A stretch of DNA of 14,345 nucleotides. It comes from JBELMB01 sp042088665 (GTDB lineage: Bacteria > Pseudomonadota > Alphaproteobacteria > Rhodobacterales > Rhodobacteraceae). This document shows positions 6,870 through 14,159 of this stretch, in pieces. The notes under the pieces were generated by a model that was not told where the DNA came from, did not search any database, and worked only from the letters and a program-made list of their open reading frames with translations. The stretch spans positions 1 to 14,345 of the forward strand of contig JBELMB010000131.1 in NCBI GenBank assembly GCA_042088665.1, in the 5' to 3' direction. The translations under genes were made by a program, and so were the position numbers. Positions within the stretch are counted from its first letter, which is position 1, and the number at the start of each line of letters is the position of its first letter.

Positions 6870-7819
6870 GCACTCTCGAAGCCACCGATCTTGCGCGCGC
6901 CTACCCGATTGGCCGCAAGGGGATGTTCCGTGCGCAACGCCGGTTCTTTGCAGTCGATGGCGTATCGCTGACGCTGGAAAAGGGCGAAACGCTGGGCATT
7001 GTCGGCGAATCTGGCTGTGGAAAGTCCACCCTGTCGCGCCTGATCCTGGGTCTGACCCCTGCGGATCGCGGCACGGTTGTGCTGGACGGACAAGACCTGA
7101 GCCAGCTTGACGATGCCGGTTGGCGCGCGCTGCGCCGCAAGATGCAGTTGGTCTATCAGGACGCTGCCGGATCGCTGGACCCGCGCATGCCGGTGCGTGC
7201 GCAGGTCGAGGAACCCCTGCATATCCACGGTCTGCCCATGGACGGCGCGGAGCGGGCCTTGCAGGCTGTGGGCCTGTCCGGCGCCATGGCCGAGCGCTAC
7301 CCGCACGAGATGTCGGGCGGGCAGTTGCAGCGCGTGGTCATCGCCCGCGCGCTGGCGCTGGAGCCAGAGGTGATGGTGCTGGACGAGCCGGTCTCGGCGC
7401 TGGACGTCTCCATTCAGGCCCAAATCGTGAACCTTTTGATGGATTTGCAGCGCGACTTTGGCCTCACTTACGTCTTTGTCAGCCACGACCTGAGCGTGGT
7501 GCAGCATATCTCGACCCGGGTCGCGGTGATGTATCTGGGCCGCATCGTCGAGGAGGCCCCGCGCGCCGCGCTCTTTGCCCGGCCCCTGCACCCCTACACC
7601 CGTGTGCTGATCGACGCGGTGCCGAAACCCGACCCCAGATTGCGCCGCGCGGGGCGGCTTGATGTGGGCGACCCACCCAATCCTGCCGATCCGCCTTCGG
7701 GCTGCCGCTTTCACCCCCGTTGCCCGCTGGCCGAGGAACGCTGCCGGACCGAAGCCCCGGGTTTGCGCGCGCTCAACGACCGGCGCGTGGCCTGCCATTT
7801 GGCAGAGGAGACCTCCTGA
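6866..7819 (+). CDS. ABC transporter ATPase, OppF/DppF type
   Basis: The 317-residue protein is the partner of the OppD-type ATPase. It has Walker A GESGCGKST (47-55), Q98, signature MSGGQ (149-153), Walker B ending D173-E174 and switch H207. After the ATPase core come HPYTRVLIDAVP and a cysteine-containing tail (C280, C286, C293, C310) like that of its partner. The early segment RKGMFRAQRRFFAVDGVS is the extended N-terminal loop typical of F subunits. Its ATG overlaps the D-subunit stop (ATGA) and is preceded by a strong GGAGGA. Its own stop shares one base with the start of the permease gene (TGATG), so translation is probably coupled along the transporter genes. Membrane-associated on the cytoplasmic side. 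Confidence 0.92.
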   Translation: MSTLEATDLARAYPIGRKGMFRAQRRFFAVDGVSLTLEKGETLGIVGESGCGKSTLSRLILGLTPADRGTVVLDGQDLSQLDDAGWRALRRKMQLVYQDAAGSLDPRMPVRAQVEEPLHIHGLPMDGAERALQAVGLSGAMAERYPHEMSGGQLQRVVIARALALEPEVMVLDEPVSALDVSIQAQIVNLLMDLQRDFGLTYVFVSHDLSVVQHISTRVAVMYLGRIVEEAPRAALFARPLHPYTRVLIDAVPKPDPRLRRAGRLDVGDPPNPADPPSGCRFHPRCPLAEERCRTEAPGLRALNDRRVACHLAEETS

Positions 7820-8751
7820 TGCTCTGGTTTGTGACCAAAGCCTTTCGCGCCGTGATCACCATGTGGCTGGTGGTCACCTTCGTGTTCTTCGTGCTGCGCC
7901 TGTCGGGCGATCCCACGTTGGTGCTGCTGCCCGACGACGTGGATGAGGCGACGCGGGATTTTTACCGCCGTCTCTGGGGCCTCGACCGGCCGATCATGGT
8001 GCAATACTGGAGCTATCTCGGTGCGCTGCTCCAGGGCGATTTCGGCATTTCGTTCCGCAACAATCTGGATGCGTTTCAGCTGGTCTGGGACCGGGTGCCC
8101 AAAACGGCGCTGCTGACGGGAACATCGCTGCTGATTGCGCTGGTGATCGGCATCCCCTTGGGGATCATCGCGGCGCTCTATCGCGACAGTTGGCTGGATC
8201 GGGGCGTCATGGCCGTGTCGGTCTTTGGGTTTGCCATGCCGAACTTCTTTCTGGGCATCCTGCTGATCCTTGTGTTTTCGCTGAACCTGCGGGTGCTGCC
8301 CTCGTCTGGCTCTGGCACCTGGGCGCATCTGATCATGCCCGCCGCGACGCTGGGCATCAGTTTTGCCGCGCAGTTTGCCCGCTACACCCGGTCAAGCATG
8401 ATCGACGTGCTGAACAAATCCTACATGCGCACCGCGCGCTCCAAGGGGGCGGGGCCTGCACGGCGGGTCAACCTGCACGCGCTGCCGAATGCGGCGATCC
8501 CGGTGGTGACGATCCTCGGCTTCAAAATCGGAGAGTTGCTGGGCGGCGCGGTGATCACCGAGACCGTCTTCGCCTGGCCCGGCATCGGGCGGCTTTTGAC
8601 CAATTCAGTGGCGGCGCGCGATCTGGCGGTGGTGCAATGCATCATGATCCTGCTGGCCCTGACCATGGTGGTGGCGAATACGCTGACCGATCTGGCCTAT
8701 GGCTGGCTTGATCCACGGGTGCGCGTCGGCGCAAAGGCAGGTGCGCGATGA
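7819..8751 (+). CDS. ABC transporter permease, DppB/OppB type
   Basis: The 310-residue protein forms half of the transmembrane channel. Hydrophobic segments are visible at about 9-27, 98-120, 132-155, 170-187, 229-255 and 272-293, giving six helices as in OppB/DppB. The first helix is followed by the periplasmic loop with LWGLDRPIMVQYW and LLQGDFGISF, a family hallmark. The EAA loop that contacts an ATPase is around 201-224 (YMRTARSKGAGPARR to LPNA). The ATG at 7819 is chosen over an upstream in-frame codon at 7720 because GAGGAG (7805-7810) precedes it, it overlaps the ATPase stop by one base, and the extra 33 residues would run back into the ATPase gene and are not hydrophobic family sequence. 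It overlaps the DppC-type gene by 4 bases. Confidence 0.92.
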   Translation: MLWFVTKAFRAVITMWLVVTFVFFVLRLSGDPTLVLLPDDVDEATRDFYRRLWGLDRPIMVQYWSYLGALLQGDFGISFRNNLDAFQLVWDRVPKTALLTGTSLLIALVIGIPLGIIAALYRDSWLDRGVMAVSVFGFAMPNFFLGILLILVFSLNLRVLPSSGSGTWAHLIMPAATLGISFAAQFARYTRSSMIDVLNKSYMRTARSKGAGPARRVNLHALPNAAIPVVTILGFKIGELLGGAVITETVFAWPGIGRLLTNSVAARDLAVVQCIMILLALTMVVANTLTDLAYGWLDPRVRVGAKAGAR

Positions 8752-9626
8752 GCGATGCATCCATTCAGGGCCGTCGGACCTCTGTGATCCGCTGGCTGGC
8801 GCAGACCCCGGTCACCGTTGTTCTGGCGGGCGGGTTCATGGCGATCATGCTGTTTGTCATGGTCTTCGCCCGGGTCCTGCAACCCTATGACTTCGACTAC
8901 ATCGACCTGCTGAACCGCATGGCGCCGCCAGTGCCGCTGGAGGGCAGCACGTGGCTGCACCCCACCGGCACCGACACGCTGGGGCGCGATCTGTTCTCGC
9001 GCCTGCTGATCGGCACGCAGACCTCGATGCTGCTGGCGCTTCTGGGCACCTGTCTTGGGGCCGTGCTGGGCGTGGCGCTTGGGTTTCTGGCGGCGCACAA
9101 GGGGCGGCTTTGGGATGAGGTCATCATGGGGCTGGTGGATTTTCAGGCCGCCATGCCCTGGTTCATCATTGCGCTGGCGATCCTCGCCTTTCTGGGCAAT
9201 TCCATGGTGATCTTCATCGCCATCATGGCGCTTTACGGGTGGGAGACCTATGCCCGCATCACCCGCGGTCTGGTGCTGAGCGCGCGCGAGCAGGGCTATG
9301 CGCTGGCGGTCCGGGGCCTTGGTGCGCGGCCACGCTGGATCTATCTGCGCCACATCCTGCCCAATATCGCGGGGCCGCTCTTGGTGCAGCTGACGGTGAA
9401 CTTTCCCTCAACCATCCTGTTCGAGACATCGCTGAGCTTCCTCGGCCTTGGCATCCGTCCGCCCATGACCTCGCTGGGTCAGATGCTGGGCGAGGGGCGC
9501 GATTACCTGATCAATGCGTGGTGGCTGGCGGTGGTGCCGGGCATGACGATCTTCTTCATCACGCTGTCCATGTCGATCCTTGGCGATTGGCTGCGCGGCA
9601 AGCTCGACCCGTCTCTGGAGGACTGA
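8748..9626 (+). CDS. ABC transporter permease, DppC/OppC type
   Basis: The 292-residue protein forms the second half of the channel. It begins with a short cytoplasmic tail and a helix at about 21-43, then the OppC hallmark HPTGTDTLGRDLFSRLLIG (71-89). Further helices lie at about 93-115, 135-163, 208-232 and 258-282. The EAA loop is at 184-206 (YALAVRGLGARPRWI to ILPN). DPSLED at the C-terminus matches the usual DP ending. The start overlaps the DppB stop as ATGA, and the stop is followed after one base by the next ATG, which ties the TIM-barrel and phosphodiesterase genes to the transporter genes. Confidence 0.92.
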   Translation: MSDASIQGRRTSVIRWLAQTPVTVVLAGGFMAIMLFVMVFARVLQPYDFDYIDLLNRMAPPVPLEGSTWLHPTGTDTLGRDLFSRLLIGTQTSMLLALLGTCLGAVLGVALGFLAAHKGRLWDEVIMGLVDFQAAMPWFIIALAILAFLGNSMVIFIAIMALYGWETYARITRGLVLSAREQGYALAVRGLGARPRWIYLRHILPNIAGPLLVQLTVNFPSTILFETSLSFLGLGIRPPMTSLGQMLGEGRDYLINAWWLAVVPGMTIFFITLSMSILGDWLRGKLDPSLED

Positions 9627-9627
9627 C

Positions 9628-10572
9628 ATGCCCCTTATTGCAGGCTGCGGCCTGAACCTGACATCCGTGGCCCCCGGGGATCTGCACGGTGCGGACCGGC
9701 TCATGGCCCGCTGGGCCGAGATCGGCTGCACCCACGTAGAGATCAGCGCGCGGCGGCTGGACATCATCGTGGGCGGGCGGTTGAACATGCCTGCGGCGCG
9801 CCGAATGGCGGAGATGATAGAGCGCCACGGCATGGCTCCGGTCCTGCACGCGCCCCATGCCATCAACCTGATGGACCGCCCCCGGCGCGAGATGCATCTG
9901 GCCGTGGCCGAAGCGTCCATCGAGTTTTGCCGGATCACCGGTTGTGCGTCGATGGTGGTGCATTCAGGCAAGGCGCAGGCGCAGGAATGGGTGGTGCAGC
10001 GCGAGGCTCTGCTGGCCGAAGAGCGTGACCTGCTGTGCCACTTGGGCGACAAGGCAGAGGCCGCAGGTGTGAACCTCGCGGTGGAGAACATGATCGCCTC
10101 GCCGGCCAACGGCGGAACCGTCCCCTACGGCGCTGACCCGTTTGCCTTGGCGGCGCAACTGGCGGCGGTGGATCATCCGCGCGTCGGGGCCTGTCTGGAC
10201 TTTGGCCATGCCTTCCTGTCGTCGGCCATGCTGGGCTTCGACTTCATCGCCGCTTGCGAGGCCTTCAGCCCCCATGTCTGGCACTTGCATCTGCATGACA
10301 ACTTTGGCCGTCCAAGCGGCGGCTCAGGTATCGGAGACAGCGGGGACGAGGTGGCCATGGGGCAGGGCGACATGCATGCGCCGATGTTCTGGGGGGCGAT
10401 CCCTTGGGCCGATCTGCTGCCGCGCATGCAGTTCCGGCAAGGCACCTTTGCCATGATCGAGTTGAACGGGCGCTACAACGCCTATGCCGAGGGCGTCTTG
10501 CAGGCCGCCCAAAACATCGCGGCGCATCTGGACGGGGCGCCGCTGGTGAACCCTTGGAAGGAAGAGACATGA
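9628..10572 (+). CDS. TIM-barrel sugar-phosphate isomerase/epimerase-like protein (first copy)
   Basis: The 314-residue protein belongs to the xylose-isomerase-like TIM-barrel family (AP_endonuc_2), whose members isomerise or epimerise sugars, inositols or related compounds, usually with a divalent metal. Likely active-site residues lie at strand ends: E38 (VEIS), H74 in LHAPHAINLMD, H112, E153-N154, D191 and H194 (LDFGH), H221/H223 (HLHLHDN), D248-M-H250 (GDMHAP) and E278 (IELN). The exact reaction is unknown. The ATG at 9628 is preferred to an in-frame codon at 9580 because GGAGGA lies at 9617-9622 and the longer form would run back into the permease gene. It overlaps the second copy by 4 bases. 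It has no signal peptide and is probably cytoplasmic, acting on the imported solute or a product of it. Confidence 0.85.
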   Translation: MPLIAGCGLNLTSVAPGDLHGADRLMARWAEIGCTHVEISARRLDIIVGGRLNMPAARRMAEMIERHGMAPVLHAPHAINLMDRPRREMHLAVAEASIEFCRITGCASMVVHSGKAQAQEWVVQREALLAEERDLLCHLGDKAEAAGVNLAVENMIASPANGGTVPYGADPFALAAQLAAVDHPRVGACLDFGHAFLSSAMLGFDFIAACEAFSPHVWHLHLHDNFGRPSGGSGIGDSGDEVAMGQGDMHAPMFWGAIPWADLLPRMQFRQGTFAMIELNGRYNAYAEGVLQAAQNIAAHLDGAPLVNPWKEET

Positions 10573-11486
10573 TTATCTCAACCGGTTTCAACACCGGCAT
10601 GGCCGATGGCGACCTGAGCCGCCTGGACGCGCGCCTTGCCCATATGGTCGCAATCGGCTGCACCGGGGCCGAGATCACCGCCGTGGGCCTGGATGCCGTT
10701 GTCGATTGCCGCCTGATCCCCGACCGGGTGGCGCAGCTGCGCGAGACAATGGCGCAATATGATCTGGCCTATTCGATGCACGCGCCCATCGCGATCAACC
10801 TGATGGACGAGGCCCACGCCGCCATCATGCAGCGCGCCGCCATGGTGTCGATGGAACTGGCCGCCGAGATCGGGGCCAAGGCCGTCGTGCTCCATCCCGG
10901 CCGGGTGCCGCCCAAGGACTGGGTGGACAGGCGCGCGGCGCTTTACCAGTTCGAGGTTGACCAACTCGGGCCGGTTGCGGACCGCGCCGCGGCCTTGGGG
11001 GTGCAAATCGCCTATGAGAACATTTCGCCCAATCCGCGGGTCATTGCGGGGCTGGAAACCTCCTATTCGCTCGACCCGGCGCTGCTGGCCGAGCAGTTGG
11101 AATGTCTCAACCACGCTGCGGTCATGGCCTGCCTTGATATCAGCCATGCACAGCAGGGCGCGGGGCTTTGGGGCTTTGACATGCTCGCGGCCTGTACCGC
11201 TCTGGCCCCGTGGATCGGACATATCCACTTCTCCGACAGCACCGGCCTGCCCGCGACATTCCCCACCGGCAGTCGCAACGAACAGCATTTCTTTGGCGTG
11301 GGCGACATGCACGCCCCCAAGGGCTATGGCCGGGTGGATTTCGACGCACTGGCAGGTGTGCTGGGCGTTCGCCCCGACACCCGCGTCGTGATCGAGATCA
11401 AGAGCAATTTCATCGCCCATGCCGAGACGCAGACGCTGGCTGATGCGCAGGCCTTTGCCAAGGCCGTGAACGGGATGTCGGCATGA
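10569..11486 (+). CDS. TIM-barrel sugar-phosphate isomerase/epimerase-like protein (second copy)
   Basis: The 305-residue protein has the same fold as the preceding protein. It shares HAP-x-AINLMD (71-80 here), E150-N151, CLD-I-SHA (D190, H193), H218/H220 and GDMHAP (245-250), plus a terminal glutamate E276. These are probable metal and substrate ligands. The rest has diverged considerably, and it has a segment between H220 and GDMHAP (DSTGLPATFPTGSRNEQHFFGV) that differs from the first copy's glycine-rich loop, which hints at a different substrate or step. The ATG at 10569 overlaps the previous stop (ATGA) and follows GGAAGGA; a longer in-frame start at 10404 lies inside the previous gene and is rejected. 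The 3' end overlaps the phosphodiesterase gene by 4 bases. Confidence 0.85.
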   Translation: MIISTGFNTGMADGDLSRLDARLAHMVAIGCTGAEITAVGLDAVVDCRLIPDRVAQLRETMAQYDLAYSMHAPIAINLMDEAHAAIMQRAAMVSMELAAEIGAKAVVLHPGRVPPKDWVDRRAALYQFEVDQLGPVADRAAALGVQIAYENISPNPRVIAGLETSYSLDPALLAEQLECLNHAAVMACLDISHAQQGAGLWGFDMLAACTALAPWIGHIHFSDSTGLPATFPTGSRNEQHFFGVGDMHAPKGYGRVDFDALAGVLGVRPDTRVVIEIKSNFIAHAETQTLADAQAFAKAVNGMSA

Positions 11487-12913
11487 GCCGCGTGGATCGC
11501 GTCGTTGTCGTGGTCTTTGACGGGCTGCGGCCCGACATGATCGAAAGCCGGATGCCCACGCTGAACCGCTTTGCCGAAGGCAACCTGTGGTTCACCGAGG
11601 CGCGCTCGGTCTTTCCGTCGATGACGCGCGTTGCGACCACATCCTTTGCGACCGGCCACTGGCCGCGTGCGCATGGGATTGTCAACAACGCCTTTCACAT
11701 GCCCGGTGTGGTGCAGGGTGCGCCGCTGGATACGTCGAATTTCGACCACCTGTCAAAGCTGCGGGCGCAGGAACCCGTGGTGACCTGCGAAAGCCTGGGC
11801 CACGCCTTGGCCGCTGCGGGCCTGCGCATGGGGGCGGTGCATTGCGGCTCGGCAGGGTCGTCGTATCTGGTGAACCACGACGTGGCGCGGCATGGTCACT
11901 GGACGTTTTCGGTGCATGGCGAGGGCTATACCCAGACACCCGATGTCGTGCGTCAGGCCGTCGCCACTCACGGCCCGCTGCCCGCGCAGGATGTGCCGAA
12001 ACTGGCCACGCTGGACTATGCCCGGCGCGCCTTCCTCGATATGGCACTGGGGGACAACGCCCCGGACGTGGCGCTGATGTGGTTGCCCGAACCGGACACC
12101 ACATGGCACCATTTTGGCCTTGGGTCGCCAGAGGCGCATCAGGTGATGGCCGCAGCCGATGCGGTCTTTGCCGATGTGCTGGAGGCCGTGTCGGCGATGC
12201 CGGGGCGCACGGCCGTCATCGCCATGTCCGATCACGGTCAGATCACCACCACCCGCCAGACAGACATCACCGCCGAGATGCAAGCAGGCGGCCTGCCCGC
12301 AAGCCACCGGCCCGGGCCGGAGCACAGGCTGGCGCTGACACGCGGCAATATGGGCGAAATCCGGAGCCTCGATGGCGATCTGGGTCTGATCCGCGCAGCC
12401 TGCGATTGGCTGATGGCGCGCGATGACATCGGCATGGTCTTTGCCCGCGACGATCTGGTCGAAAACTTGCCGGGAAGCCTGCCGCAGTCACTCGTGATGC
12501 ATGGCCATCCCCGCGATCCCGAGCTGTTTTTCCTCATGCGGTCGTCCGATGATCCGGACACATGGGGCCTGCCGGGACAGGGCGGTCTGATCGCGGGCGT
12601 GCCCCTTGGTGGCGGCATGCACGGCGGGCTGAACCGATACGAGTTGACCACGACGCTGGCGGTGCAGGCCCCCGACGCGCGGCGGGGCACGGACACAAGC
12701 CTGGTAGGTCTGGTGGACATCGCGCCGACGATTGCCGGGCTGTTGGGGCTTGAGATGCAGGCCGATGGCGCCCCCCTGCCGCTGTTCGAGGCGCGGCCAT
12801 CCACCGCCACGCCGCAGGTGTTCCGCGAAGGCCGGGCGGGCTTTTCCCAAGAGCTGCGCCGCAACATCGTCGACGGGCGCGCCTATCTGAACCACGGCGG
12901 GCGGGTCAACTGA
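11483..12913 (+). CDS. Alkaline-phosphatase-superfamily phosphodiesterase (NPP/PhnA-like), cytoplasmic
   Basis: The 476-residue protein matches the type I phosphodiesterase/nucleotide pyrophosphatase family (PF01663 type). A complete two-metal site is visible: D13 (VFDGLRPD), probable threonine nucleophile T48 (FPSMTRV), D205 and H209 (EPDTTWHH), D250-H251 (SDHGQ) and H380 (GMHGG). HGIVNN (64-69) matches the HGI-V-x-N motif of NPP enzymes. Family members cleave phosphodiesters or pyrophosphates, and phosphonoacetate hydrolase (PhnA) is a close relative, so a C-P or P-O-C substrate is possible. Eukaryotic and many bacterial NPPs are exported, but this one starts directly at the first strand with no signal peptide, so it should work inside the cell on an imported compound. 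It overlaps the second TIM-barrel gene by 4 bases and ends the tightly packed run. Confidence 0.87.
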   Translation: MSRVDRVVVVVFDGLRPDMIESRMPTLNRFAEGNLWFTEARSVFPSMTRVATTSFATGHWPRAHGIVNNAFHMPGVVQGAPLDTSNFDHLSKLRAQEPVVTCESLGHALAAAGLRMGAVHCGSAGSSYLVNHDVARHGHWTFSVHGEGYTQTPDVVRQAVATHGPLPAQDVPKLATLDYARRAFLDMALGDNAPDVALMWLPEPDTTWHHFGLGSPEAHQVMAAADAVFADVLEAVSAMPGRTAVIAMSDHGQITTTRQTDITAEMQAGGLPASHRPGPEHRLALTRGNMGEIRSLDGDLGLIRAACDWLMARDDIGMVFARDDLVENLPGSLPQSLVMHGHPRDPELFFLMRSSDDPDTWGLPGQGGLIAGVPLGGGMHGGLNRYELTTTLAVQAPDARRGTDTSLVGLVDIAPTIAGLLGLEMQADGAPLPLFEARPSTATPQVFREGRAGFSQELRRNIVDGRAYLNHGGRVN

Positions 12914-12995
12914 GGCTGGAAACTGCGGCTCCATCAAGGGACACCCTTCTGAAAGGCTCTGATGCCCAACGTCTTTCTTGGAGCACAGCGATTGC

Positions 12996-13550
12996 ATGAT
13001 ACGCACCGAACGATTGATTTTGCGCCACTGGCGCGAAGACGACGAATTGGTCCTGAGCGCGCTTCTGGGGGACCCGGATGTCATGGCCTTCAGTGATCGC
13101 GGTGCGCTGACTGTGAAAGATCAACAGATCTGGCTGCGCAGGATGATCGCCGACGAAACGCGTGACGGATTGCCGTTGTGTTTTGCACTTGAGCGGCAAG
13201 ACGAGGCTGACGTCATCGGGTATCTCCGCCTCTCGCAAGACCTGACGCGGGTGAGACGGGGCGAGGTGGAAATCGGCTTTCGGCTGAAACGCAGCGCCTG
13301 GGGGCTCGGCTATGCGACAGAAGCGGCGAGGGCGGGCATCAATGCCGCGCGCGATGATCTTGAGGTTGACAGGGTCGTGGCCATTGTCGATCCGCACAAC
13401 AGGCCGAGCCGAGACGTCCTGACGAAATCCGGGATGACCTATCACCGCGACGTCATGCTTGCGGGCTACGACTACCCTGATCGGCTGTATGCCGTGGATC
13501 TGACGGGCCGTGCGCCTGGAGGGTCTGTGCCAGTGGAAACCGGGATCTGA
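12996..13550 (+). CDS. GNAT-family N-acetyltransferase, RimJ/RimL (Acetyltransf_3) type
   Basis: The 184-residue protein begins with the family's usual opening MIRTERLILRHWREDD. The acetyl-CoA-binding region is KRSAWGLGYATEA (98-110), where WGLGYA supplies the pyrophosphate-binding loop, and VDPHNRPSRDVLTKSGM carries the conserved N135-x-x-S138. It probably acetylates an amine, from a protein N-terminus to a small molecule; the acceptor is unknown. The ATG at 12996 gives the typical family start and has GGAG at 12980-12983; a TTG six codons upstream (12978) is open but has no good ribosome binding site. The gene lies 82 bases after the phosphodiesterase gene with no strong terminator between, so it may be read through from the operon or have its own promoter. 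The last dozen or so residues look like an unstructured extension. Confidence 0.85.
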   Translation: MIRTERLILRHWREDDELVLSALLGDPDVMAFSDRGALTVKDQQIWLRRMIADETRDGLPLCFALERQDEADVIGYLRLSQDLTRVRRGEVEIGFRLKRSAWGLGYATEAARAGINAARDDLEVDRVVAIVDPHNRPSRDVLTKSGMTYHRDVMLAGYDYPDRLYAVDLTGRAPGGSVPVETGI

Positions 13551-13614
13551 AACCCCGTTGGGCGCCCACAGCAGACCTCCGGGCGCGACAGGCTTTGTAG
13601 AAGGGGCCTTGGAC

Positions 13615-14067
13615 ATGACCTCGGATGGGTTTTTCGACGCCTCCATCGCGGCGGATTACGATATGGACCACGCGGGGTCCGATCCATCGCAGGCGGTGGA
13701 GGTTCTGGCAAAGCTGGCGGGTCGTGCTTCGGTGCTTGAGTTTGCCATCGGCACCGGGCGCGTGGCGTTGCCCCTCGCGGCGCGCGGCGTGGAGGTGCAT
13801 GGCATCGAACTCTCGACTGCCATGGTCGCGGAGATGCGTGCGAAACCCGGGGGGCAGCATCTCCCCGTCACCCTCGGCGACATGGCGACGACGCGGGTCG
13901 AGGGGGCCTTTGGACTGGTCTTTCTGGTGTTCAACACGATCCACAACCTGACCACCCAAGAGGCACAGGTCGCCTGTTTCCAGAACATGGCGGAGGACCA
14001 CCTCGGTGGGGGAGGATCAATCTCCCTGATTGACCGGTTCAAGGTGGTTGTAACGGCGCTGTCCTGA
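13615..14067 (+). pseudogene. Class I methyltransferase, apparently truncated at the C-terminus
   Basis: The 150-residue reading frame matches the first half of a common family of SAM-dependent methyltransferases usually near 240-250 residues. Motif I VLEFAIGTGRVALPL is at 40-54, followed by E60 and VHGIELSTAMV, then the family's FNTIHNLTTQEAQVACFQNMA. After about residue 130, where family members continue with a PGG turn and the substrate-binding half, the sequence becomes GGGGSISLIDRFKVVVTALS and stops. I found no continuation in the other plus-strand frames downstream, so the 3' half looks deleted rather than frameshifted. The ATG at 13615 has AGAAGGGG at 13599-13606 (8-base gap); an in-frame start at 13510 lies inside the acetyltransferase gene. 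A shortened but folded protein cannot be excluded. Confidence 0.55.
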
Positions 14068-14114
14068 CCGGCGCGCGTCGCCTTGTCATCGCTTCTGTCA
14101 TCTAAGGTTCAAGA

Positions 14115-14159
14115 GATACTGCTTTAAGGCGCTCAGCTTATTCCATGAGGAGTCCCGAT
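14115..14159 (+). promoter_or_regulatory. Possible promoter region and ribosome binding site of the downstream binding-protein gene
   Basis: The 92 bases before the ATG at 14160 are less GC-rich than their surroundings. GATACT (14115-14120) resembles a -10 box, though no good -35 sits at the right distance (TTGTCA at 14083-14088 is too far away). GAGGAG (14147-14152), 7 bases before the ATG, is a strong ribosome binding site. The promoter is a guess; the ribosome binding site is clear. Confidence 0.35.

Noticed and set aside
10404..10568. Upstream extension of the second TIM-barrel gene
   Set aside because: It lies wholly inside the first TIM-barrel gene; the ATG at 10569 has a ribosome binding site and gives the family's normal N-terminus.
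12914..12977. Possible terminator after the phosphodiesterase gene (AAGGG 12936-12940 with CCCTT 12944-12948)
   Set aside because: Only 5 base pairs with a 3-base loop and no U-tract, too weak to call.
13559..13568. TGGGCGCCCA palindrome after the acetyltransferase gene
   Set aside because: A 10-base GC palindrome is expected by chance in DNA of this composition, and no other sign of a binding site or terminator accompanies it.
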